NCBI RefSeq assembly: GCF_002245215.1
Contig: NZ_NPMR01000001.1
Location: 1,485,593 to 1,549,592, forward strand
Length of the DNA stretch: 64,000 nucleotides
DNA from: Microbacterium sp. Yaish 1
GTDB lineage: Bacteria > Actinomycetota > Actinomycetes > Actinomycetales > Microbacteriaceae
Reading direction: 5' to 3'
In this document: positions 58,076 through 64,000 of the stretch, one piece after another
Numbering within the stretch: the first letter of the stretch is position 1
How the letters are laid out: the number at the start of each line of letters is the position of its first letter
Position numbers and translations under genes: made by a program
The notes under the pieces: generated by a model
Databases searched by the model: none
What the model was told of the DNA's origin: nothing
What the model saw: only the letters and a program-made list of their open reading frames with translations

Positions 58076-58125
58076 GTCGCGCCGTCACCGTCGGTGGCCT
58101 CTCGAAACGGGCCTAGGGTGGTTCG

Positions 58126-58644
58126 GTGACTTCCGACCCCCTCGAGCACGCCGAGTCGCTCATCGCGCTCATCCCGGACTTCCCCGAACCGGGCATCCTC
58201 TTCCGTGACATCTCGCCGCTGCTCGCCGACGCCACCGCGCTGCGCAGCGTCATCGACGCGATCATCGCGCCCTTCGCCCGGGAGTTCGACGTCGTCGCCG
58301 GCGTCGAAGCACGCGGATTCCTCATCGCCGGCGCCGTGGCCGCCGCGAGCGGCGTCGGCATGGTGCCGATCCGGAAGGCCGGCAAGCTGCCGCGCCCGGC
58401 GGCATCCGTCTCGTACGACCTCGAGTACGGTCAGGCGACGATCGAGATGGCGGACGACCTGCCCCGCGGTACCCGCGTGCTGCTCGTCGACGACGTGCTG
58501 GCCACGGGGGGAACCCTGCGTGCCGCTCAGCGCCTGCTCGAAGGCCTCGGGCACCGGACCGTCGGGACCGCCGTCCTGATGGAGCTCACCGAGCTCGGCG
58601 GGCAGGACGTCTGCGGTCCGGTGCACACGATCTTCCGCGTCTGA
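58126..58644 (+). CDS. apt: Adenine phosphoribosyltransferase
   Basis: A 172-residue purine-salvage enzyme that joins adenine to PRPP to form AMP. Family blocks: FPEPGILFRDISPLLAD near residue 19, GVEARGFLIAGAVA near 60, and the PRPP loop VLLVDDVLATGGTL near 119-132. The GTG at 58126 has TAGGGT exactly 6 bp before it and no Shine-Dalgarno, so translation is probably leaderless. Confidence 0.95.
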   Translation: MTSDPLEHAESLIALIPDFPEPGILFRDISPLLADATALRSVIDAIIAPFAREFDVVAGVEARGFLIAGAVAAASGVGMVPIRKAGKLPRPAASVSYDLEYGQATIEMADDLPRGTRVLLVDDVLATGGTLRAAQRLLEGLGHRTVGTAVLMELTELGGQDVCGPVHTIFRV

Positions 58645-58703
58645 CGCCGTCCGCGGATCGGATCCGCGCGGCCGTGGCGCCGGCGCCGTCTATCATCGGT
58701 GCC

Positions 58704-59345
58704 GTGGGAGCCGATCGCGCGGAGGCCGACCTGCCCGCGTCGATCGGGCGGAGGCTCCGAGCGCTGCGCGCGCGGACCGGGCGATCGCTCGCCTCGGTCG
58801 CCCGTGAACTGGGCATCTCGGCCAGCGCGCTCTCGCAGATCGAGACCGGGGCCATGCAGCCCTCGGTGCACCGGCTCGTCGAGCTGGTGGGCGTGCTGGG
58901 CGCGCCGGTGTCGGCGATCTTCGACGATCACGCCGTCGCGGCCTCGCCCGACCCGGGTGCGCCGGGCGACCTCGCCGAGCCGGTGCCCGGGGTGTTCGTC
59001 GCCCGGAGCGGCACCGAGACCACGGCCCACCTCGGGCAGGGCGTGACCTACCGCCGGCTGACCCCCGTGCCCATCCCCGGCGTCGAGCACTTCGAGTCGA
59101 CCTACCCGCCCGGCGCGAGCTCGAGCGCCGACGGCGGCCTGCTCGTGCACGCCGGCTACGAGAGCGGGCGGGTGGTCAGCGGAACCCTGACCTTCGAGTT
59201 CGTCGACGGCGAGGTCGAGCTCGGCCCCGGCGAGTCGCTCTCGTTCGCGGCATCCCGTCCGCACCGCGTCGCCAACCGCACCGACCGCGTGGCCGTGGCG
59301 ACGTGGCTCACGGTCGTGGGCGCCACCGCTCCCGCCGCCGACTGA
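58704..59345 (+). CDS. XRE-family regulator with cupin domain
   Basis: A 213-residue regulator: an N-terminal HTH_XRE (RRLRALRARTGRSLASVARE, LSQIETGAMQPS) and a C-terminal cupin (residues about 125-200; LTFEFVDGEVELGPGESLSF, SRPHRVANRT). Such proteins sense small metabolites through the cupin. Adjacent genes for nitrogen-compound import and breakdown are likely targets. GTG 58704 is preferred over 58674 because TATCAT (58691-58696) is 7 bp ahead of it, as for other leaderless starts; the longer form would place the -10 inside the gene. Confidence 0.86.
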   Translation: MGADRAEADLPASIGRRLRALRARTGRSLASVARELGISASALSQIETGAMQPSVHRLVELVGVLGAPVSAIFDDHAVAASPDPGAPGDLAEPVPGVFVARSGTETTAHLGQGVTYRRLTPVPIPGVEHFESTYPPGASSSADGGLLVHAGYESGRVVSGTLTFEFVDGEVELGPGESLSFAASRPHRVANRTDRVAVATWLTVVGATAPAAD

Positions 59346-59370
59346 CCCGCGCCGGGCATCTTCACACCGT

Positions 59371-59420
59371 CGTTACACGGCGGAAACCAGCCCGCGCGCG
59401 TTAAGTCATAGCTTCATGTC
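59371..59420 (+). promoter_or_regulatory. GlnR-like box and promoter of the NCS1 operon
   Basis: GTTAC (59372-59376), 6 bp, GAAAC (59383-59387) matches the GlnR half-site rule GTNAC-n6-GAAAC. TTAA follows at 59401 and CATAGCTT at 59407-59414; TAGCTT is a -10 candidate. The same layout and spacing recur at 61791-61840. An activator here would sit about 22 bp before the -10, a plausible position for nitrogen control. Confidence 0.72.
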
Positions 59421-59485
59421 TCAGCTCCACCTCACCCAGGCTCCACCTCGCCGGGGCATTGCGCCCCTCCCTGGAAGGCACGCAC

Positions 59486-61090
59486 ATGACAGCTCCCGAC
59501 AACACCCTCGCCCCGGTGACGGCGCCGCACGACCTCGTCGCCGCCGCCGGCCATCCCGGGGGAGGAGGCGACGTCCGGCCCGGCTACGACCCGCGGCTGG
59601 CGAACGAGGATCTCGCTCCGCTCCGCAAGCAGAAGTGGACCTGGTACAACATCTTCGCCTTCTGGATGTCGGACGTGCATTCCGTCGGCGGCTACGTCAC
59701 GGCGGGCTCGCTCTTCGCGCTCGGCATCGCCGCGTGGCAGGTGCTCGTGGCTCTCGTGGTCGGCATCGTCATCGTGCAGGTCTTCGCGAACATGGTCGCC
59801 AAGCCCAGTCAGAAGACGGGCGTGCCGTATCCCGTGGTCAACCGCGCCATCTTCGGGGTGCGCGGCGCGAACATCCCCGCGGTCATCCGGGGCATCATCG
59901 CGATCGCCTGGTACGGCGTGCAGACCTTCCTGGCGGCGCAGTCGCTGAACATCATCTTCCTGAAGTTCATCCCCGGATCCGCGGCACTGCTCGACGTGAG
60001 CTTCCTCGGCCTCTCGGCGCTCGGGTGGATCTCGTTCTCGATCCTCTGGGTCGCCCAGGTCGCGCTGTTCTGGAACGGCATGGAGGTCATCCGCCGCTTC
60101 ATCGACTGGGCCGGTCCCGCCGTCTACGTCGTGATGATCGTGCTCGCGGTGTACCTCGTCAGCCAGGCCGGCTGGGAGAACATCGACCTCAACCTCTCCG
60201 ACCCCGCCGCCGCACCGCACGACGTGTGGGGCACCCTCGGACTCATGGCGATGGCCGTCGGCATCGTCGTGGCGTACTTCGCGGGGCCGATGCTGAACTT
60301 CGGCGACTTCGCGCGGTACGGCCGGTCGTTCAGCCAGGTCAAGAAGGGCAATTTCTGGGGCCTTCCGGTGAACTTCCTGTTCTTCTCGATCCTGACCGTG
60401 CTGACGGCGGCCGCGACCGTGCCGGTGTTCGGCGAGCTGCTGCTCGACCCCATCCACACCGTCGAGGCGATCGACACCCCCTTCGCGATCCTGCTCGGCG
60501 GGCTGACCTTCGTCACCGCGACGGTCGGCATCAACATCGTCGCGAACTTCATCGCGCCCGCCTTCGACTTCTCCAACGTCGCGCCCCAGAAGATCTCGTG
60601 GCGCATGGGCGGGATGATCGCCGCGGTCGGATCGGTGTTCCTCACGCCGTGGAACTGGTACTCGGACGCCACCGCGATCCACTACTCCCTCGGCATCCTC
60701 GCGGCCCTGATCGGTCCGCTGTTCGGCCTGCTGATCGCCGGGTACTACATCGCGGCCAAGCAGCGGATCCGCACCGACGACATGTTCACGATGAGCGAGA
60801 GCGGGGCGTACTGGTATCGGAAGGGGTACAACCCGAACGCGATGAAGACGCTCGTCGTCGCCGGCGTGCCGACGATCCTGCTGGCCATCCTGCCGAAGAC
60901 CTTCGCCGACATGGGGCTGTTCGACGTCTCGTGGATCGGGAACTTCACCTGGTTCATCGGGTGCGGTCTCGCGTTCGCGGTGTTCGTGCTCTTCGAGCGT
61001 CGCGACCCGCAGGTCCCCACGTTCGCGGGCGAGACCGAGGGCATCTCGGACGGCACCCTGCCCGAGCCCGCGCCGGGGTCCGTCGCGTGA
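59486..61090 (+). CDS. NCS1-family nucleobase/allantoin permease
   Basis: A 534-residue symporter with about 12 helices of the NCS1 (purine, cytosine, uracil, allantoin, hydantoin) family. Hallmarks: WTWYNIFAFWMSDVHSVGGY near residue 60, SQKTGVPYPVVNRAIFGVRG near 110, and IAIAWYGVQTFLAAQS near 140. Given the downstream racemase and allantoinase, allantoin or a hydantoin is the most likely cargo. ATG 59486 follows GGAAGG. A GlnR-like box lies about 100 bp upstream. Its stop overlaps the racemase start (GTGA). Confidence 0.9.
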   Translation: MTAPDNTLAPVTAPHDLVAAAGHPGGGGDVRPGYDPRLANEDLAPLRKQKWTWYNIFAFWMSDVHSVGGYVTAGSLFALGIAAWQVLVALVVGIVIVQVFANMVAKPSQKTGVPYPVVNRAIFGVRGANIPAVIRGIIAIAWYGVQTFLAAQSLNIIFLKFIPGSAALLDVSFLGLSALGWISFSILWVAQVALFWNGMEVIRRFIDWAGPAVYVVMIVLAVYLVSQAGWENIDLNLSDPAAAPHDVWGTLGLMAMAVGIVVAYFAGPMLNFGDFARYGRSFSQVKKGNFWGLPVNFLFFSILTVLTAAATVPVFGELLLDPIHTVEAIDTPFAILLGGLTFVTATVGINIVANFIAPAFDFSNVAPQKISWRMGGMIAAVGSVFLTPWNWYSDATAIHYSLGILAALIGPLFGLLIAGYYIAAKQRIRTDDMFTMSESGAYWYRKGYNPNAMKTLVVAGVPTILLAILPKTFADMGLFDVSWIGNFTWFIGCGLAFAVFVLFERRDPQVPTFAGETEGISDGTLPEPAPGSVA

Positions 61091-61806
61091 GGATCACCCT
61101 GATCAACCCCAACACCTCCCGGGCGATGACGGCGAAGATCGGCGCCGCCGCCCGGGAGGTCGCCGGGCCCGGGGTCGAGGTCGTCGCCGTGAACCCGACC
61201 GACGGCGCGGCCGCGATCGAGAGCCACCTCGACGAGATCGCCGCCGCCCGCTCGGTCGTCGAGATCATCGAGGCCGACCTCGCCGCCGGCGGCAGCGACG
61301 CGTACGTCATCGCGTGCTTCGGCGACCCCGGGCTCGACGCCGCGCGCGAGCTCGTCGACGTGCCCGTCATCGGGATCGCCGAGGCTGCGATGCACGTCGC
61401 GACCCTGTCCGGCCGTCGGTTCGCCGTGGTCACGACGCTCGGGCGGACCCTCGGCCGGGCGCGCGATCTGCTCGCCCGGTACGGGATGACCTCGGCGTGC
61501 GCCTCGCTCGTGGCCTCCGGCATCCCCGTGCTCGATCTCGAGGACACCGGCTCGGACGCTTTCGAGCGCATCGCGGCGCTGTGCGCCGCCGAAGTGGCGG
61601 GCGGGGCCGACGTCATCGTGCTCGGGTGCGCCGGGATGGCCGACCTCTGCCATGCGCTGTCGGAGCGGGTCGGCGTGCCCGTCGTCGACGGGGTCGGTGC
61701 CGCGCTCGGGCTCGCGTCGGCGATGGTCCGGATGCGGGTGGGGACGAGCAAGCGCGAGGAGTACGCCGCCCCGCCGCGTCGTCACGAGAGCGTTACATCG
61801 GGGTGA
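61087..61806 (+). CDS. Asp/Glu/hydantoin (allantoin) racemase
   Basis: A 239-residue two-cysteine racemase. The catalytic pair is Cys77 in YVIACFGDPG and Cys181 in VIVLGCAGMADL. N-terminal ITLINPNTSRAMT is typical of the family, which includes hydantoin racemases and the allantoin racemase HpxA. Between permease and allantoinase genes, allantoin racemisation is the best guess. GTG 61087 overlaps the permease stop. The last codons lie within the next promoter's GlnR-like box. Confidence 0.9.
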   Translation: MRITLINPNTSRAMTAKIGAAAREVAGPGVEVVAVNPTDGAAAIESHLDEIAAARSVVEIIEADLAAGGSDAYVIACFGDPGLDAARELVDVPVIGIAEAAMHVATLSGRRFAVVTTLGRTLGRARDLLARYGMTSACASLVASGIPVLDLEDTGSDAFERIAALCAAEVAGGADVIVLGCAGMADLCHALSERVGVPVVDGVGAALGLASAMVRMRVGTSKREEYAAPPRRHESVTSG

Positions 61807-61840
61807 CCCCGGCGGCGGTGTTAACCCATAGCTTTATATT
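61791..61840 (+). promoter_or_regulatory. GlnR-like box and promoter of the allantoinase gene
   Basis: GTTAC (61792-61796), 6 bp, GTGAC (61803-61807) is a near match to the GlnR half-site rule; TTAA at 61821 and CATAGCTT at 61827-61834 align base for base with the NCS1 promoter, with the same 30-bp offset. The box overlaps the racemase 3' end. It gives the allantoinase genes a second entry point under the same control. Confidence 0.7.
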
Positions 61841-61889
61841 CGACACGGATGCCGCATCCCGCGACGCCCGTTCCGACCCGGGAGATCTC

Positions 61890-63296
61890 GTGACCGCACC
61901 GCCCTCATCGCGCTTCGTCGTGCGTGCCCGCCGCGTCTTCGACGGCTCGGACCTCGTTCCCGCGGCCGTCGTCGTCGAGGACGGGCTCATCACCGCCGTT
62001 CTCGACGAGGACGCGCCGGTCGCGGATGCCGCGGACCTGCGAATCCCCGCCGACGCCGTGCTGCTGCCGGGGCTCGTCGACTCGCACGTGCACGTCAACG
62101 AGCCCGGACGCACCGAGTGGGAGGGCTTCGGCTCGGCGACGCGGGCCGCGGCGGCGGGCGGCGTCACGACGATCGTCGACATGCCGCTGAACTCCATCCC
62201 GCCGACCACGACCGCCGCGGCGCTCGCGGTCAAGCGGGCCGCCGCTGCGGCATCCGCTCGTGTCGACGTCGGGTTCTGGGGCGGGGCGGTGCCCGAGAAC
62301 CTGGGTGCGCTGGCGCCCCTCCACGAGGCCGGCGTGTACGGGTTCAAGTGCTTCCTCGCGCCGTCGGGCGTCGACGAGTTCGGCCACCTCGACCGTGTCC
62401 AGCTGCGCCGTGCGATGGCGGAGGTCGCCGAACTCGGCTCGCGGCTCATCGTGCACGCCGAGGACCCCGCGCTGCTCGGCGCCGACGGAGCGCTCGGCCG
62501 CGGCTACGGCGCGTTCCTCGCGTCGCGTCCGGCCACGAGCGAGGCGTCGGCGATCGAGGCCGTCATCGAGGCCGCACGCGAGACCGGTGCCCGTGCCCAC
62601 ATCCTGCACCTGAGCGACGCGCGGTCGCTGCCCGCCATCCGGGCGGCCCGTGCTGCCGGCGTCGACCTCACGGTCGAGACGTGCCCGCATTACCTGACGA
62701 TCGTCGCCGAGGAGATCCCCGACGGCGCGTCGGAGTTCAAGTGCTGCCCGCCCATCCGCGAGGCCTCGAACCGCGACCTCCTGTGGGAGGGGGTCGTCGA
62801 CGGCACGATCGACGCGATCGTCAGCGACCATTCGCCCTCGACCGTCGACCTCAAGCGTGCGGGTGACGGCGACTTCGGCCTCGCCTGGGGCGGCATCTCC
62901 GGGCTGCAGGTCGGGCTGTCGGCGGTCTGGACCGAGGCGCGCGAGCGCGGCATCCCCCTCGAGACGATCCTGCCGCTGTTCACGACGGGTCCCGCGGCCG
63001 TCGCCGGCCTCGACGCCGTCGGGCGCATCGCCCCCGGTGCCCCGGCGCACCTCGCCGTCTTCGCACCCGACGACGTCGTCCACGTCGACGCGCGCGAGCT
63101 GCGTCACCGCAACCCGATCTCCGCCTACGACGGCCGCGTGCTGACGGGACGGGTGCGCCGGACCTGGCTCCGAGGCGAGGTCGTGTTCGAGTCGGGAGCG
63201 GATGCCGCCGCCGCCGTCGCCCGCACGGGAGATCCAGGGGGCCGGCTGCTCTCGAGGAGCGGCGCCCTCGTCGCGGTCGGGCAGGGCGCGTCGTGA
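61890..63296 (+). CDS. allB: Allantoinase
   Basis: A 468-residue dinuclear-zinc amidohydrolase that opens allantoin to allantoate (hydantoin-type rings are the alternative). Ligands: DSHVHVNEPG near residue 55, GFKCFLAPSG near 155 with the carboxylated Lys, IVHAEDP near 190, HILHLSDA near 245, and SDHSPSTVD near 315. All sites expected for AllB are present. GTG 61890 follows GGGAGA. Its stop overlaps the AtzH-amidase start (GTGA). Confidence 0.91.
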   Translation: MTAPPSSRFVVRARRVFDGSDLVPAAVVVEDGLITAVLDEDAPVADAADLRIPADAVLLPGLVDSHVHVNEPGRTEWEGFGSATRAAAAGGVTTIVDMPLNSIPPTTTAAALAVKRAAAAASARVDVGFWGGAVPENLGALAPLHEAGVYGFKCFLAPSGVDEFGHLDRVQLRRAMAEVAELGSRLIVHAEDPALLGADGALGRGYGAFLASRPATSEASAIEAVIEAARETGARAHILHLSDARSLPAIRAARAAGVDLTVETCPHYLTIVAEEIPDGASEFKCCPPIREASNRDLLWEGVVDGTIDAIVSDHSPSTVDLKRAGDGDFGLAWGGISGLQVGLSAVWTEARERGIPLETILPLFTTGPAAVAGLDAVGRIAPGAPAHLAVFAPDDVVHVDARELRHRNPISAYDGRVLTGRVRRTWLRGEVVFESGADAAAAVARTGDPGGRLLSRSGALVAVGQGAS

Positions 63297-64000
63297 CCGG
63301 CCCCGCCGAGGACATCCCCGCCGCAGACATCCCCGCCGACCTCGCGGCGGCCTTCGCGGACTACGAGCGCGCGATCGTCGAGAACGACCTGGCGGCGCTC
63401 GACGCCGCGTTCGCACCGCGACCCGACACGATGCGCGCGGATGCCGCAGGCCTGCTCGTCGGCCACGAGGCGATCAGCGCGTTTCGTGGTGCGCGGGGCG
63501 GGGTCGCGGCCCGCGAGATCGAGACGATCGAGTACCGGCCGCTCGCGCCCGACGTCGCGCTGCTGATCTCGGTCTCGCGCTACGCCGCGGGCGGGACCGG
63601 CCTGCAGACCCAGCTCTGGCAGCGCATCGATGGCCGCTGGCTCATCACCGCGGCGCACGTGACACCGCGTCCGCAGGCGTTCGACCGGTCCATCTGGCGC
63701 GCCGTCGGCGACCCGCTGCACCCGGCTGCCGGGGAGGGGCCGCTCGCGGGGCTGACCGTCGCGGTCAAGGACCTGTTCGCGATCAGCGGCGACCGCATCG
63801 GGGCCGGAAACCCGACCTTCCTCGATTCCGCGCGGCCCGAGACGACGACGGCACCCGCCGTCGGCGACCTGCTGCGCGGCGGGGCGTCGCTGCGCGGCAT
63901 CGCCCGCACCGACGAGTTCGCGTACTCGGTCGCCGGCGACAACGCCCACTACGGCACCCCGCCGAACGTCGCGCTGCCCGGGGCGCTCCCGGGCGGCTCA
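63293..64000 (+). CDS. AtzH-like domain fused to an amidase (3' end missing)
   Basis: The visible 236 residues begin with an AtzH-like (DUF3225, cone-fold) domain, about residues 15-125 (FADYERAIVENDLAALDAAF, LISVSRYAAGGTGLQTQLWQ), followed by the start of an amidase-signature domain (LAGLTVAVKDLFAISGDRI, containing the catalytic Lys, near 155) that is cut at the window edge just where the GGSSGG nucleophile loop would begin. AtzH and AtzE act in cyanuric-acid breakdown; here the fusion follows allantoinase, so it may hydrolyse allantoate or a related urea compound. GTG 63293 is coupled to allB. Confidence 0.82.
   Translation, partial: MTGPAEDIPAADIPADLAAAFADYERAIVENDLAALDAAFAPRPDTMRADAAGLLVGHEAISAFRGARGGVAAREIETIEYRPLAPDVALLISVSRYAAGGTGLQTQLWQRIDGRWLITAAHVTPRPQAFDRSIWRAVGDPLHPAAGEGPLAGLTVAVKDLFAISGDRIGAGNPTFLDSARPETTTAPAVGDLLRGGASLRGIARTDEFAYSVAGDNAHYGTPPNVALPGALPGGS

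Noticed and set aside
59416..61806. A 796-codon frame starting before the NCS1 gene
   Set aside because: Residues before the GTG at 61087 are an out-of-frame reading of the permease; only the C-terminal racemase is real.

Overview
The window is a high-GC (about 70%) actinobacterial chromosome segment. Codon usage, the frequent 'GGATGCCG'-type strings, the DUF222/HNH fragment at the left edge and the family content point to Microbacteriaceae, most likely Microbacterium; this is inference from style and content, not a database match. Genes are densely packed, many stop and start codons overlap (ATGA, GTGA, TGATG), and I see no insertion sequence, prophage, CRISPR array, rRNA or tRNA. It reads as ordinary chromosome rather than an island.

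Layout. 1-5.3 kb: end of an HNH protein, a LysE-type exporter, a polar amino-acid ABC transporter with a two-domain acetyltransferase. 5.4-12.2 kb: a membrane-anchored molybdopterin oxidoreductase, a coupled minus-strand operon of two flavin-dependent (LLM) monooxygenases plus an FAD/NAD(P)-binding protein, and a DHFR-like reductase. 12.3-19.9 kb: inositol-phosphatase-like enzyme, a cation-efflux protein coupled to a shortened binding protein, purA, a beta-propeller lactonase, an AI-2E-type permease, chorismate mutase, TetR and GNAT. 20.2-23.5 kb: glycine betaine/proline ABC transporter closed by a perfect terminator hairpin. 23.5-30.0 kb: coiled-coil protein, mini membrane protein, purL, Tat-exported phospholipase C-like enzyme, DUF1349. 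30.0-36.7 kb: sugar ABC importer without its own ATPase, CPBP protease, glyoxalase-fold protein, membrane-tethered LuxR regulator, GNAT. 36.7-44.6 kb: complete Kdp potassium operon with kdpF, a second mini-ORF and KdpDE. 44.7-49.9 kb: acidic protein, DksA-like zinc-finger protein, ArsR-SRPBCC pair, DUF1266 protein, SufU-SufS. 50-58 kb: KimA-like APC transporter, two paralogous anchored proteins, M20 amidohydrolase, LacI and GH13 alpha-glucosidase, with a palindromic operator in front. 58.1-64 kb: apt, then an allantoin/hydantoin-type nitrogen cluster (XRE-cupin regulator, NCS1 permease, racemase, allantoinase, AtzH-amidase fusion cut by the window end).

Themes. Osmotic and potassium homeostasis recur (betaine importer, Kdp, KimA-like carrier). 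Nitrogen scavenging at the right end appears to be under GlnR-type control: two promoters share a GTTAC-n6-G(A/T)(A/G)AC box at the same distance from an identical TAGCTT -10 element. At least 17 genes have a TAnnnT-like element 6-8 bp before the start codon and no Shine-Dalgarno sequence, so leaderless mRNAs look common. Three families of imperfect inverted repeats, two copies each, lie at 3' ends of genes and look like lineage-specific terminator repeats; one copy encodes the C-terminal tail of a flavoprotein. I did not find a clear new defence or biosynthetic system; the most unusual items are these repeat families, the GlnR-like promoter pair, the half-length binding protein fused into a cation-efflux operon, and a sugar permease gene with no canonical start codon.
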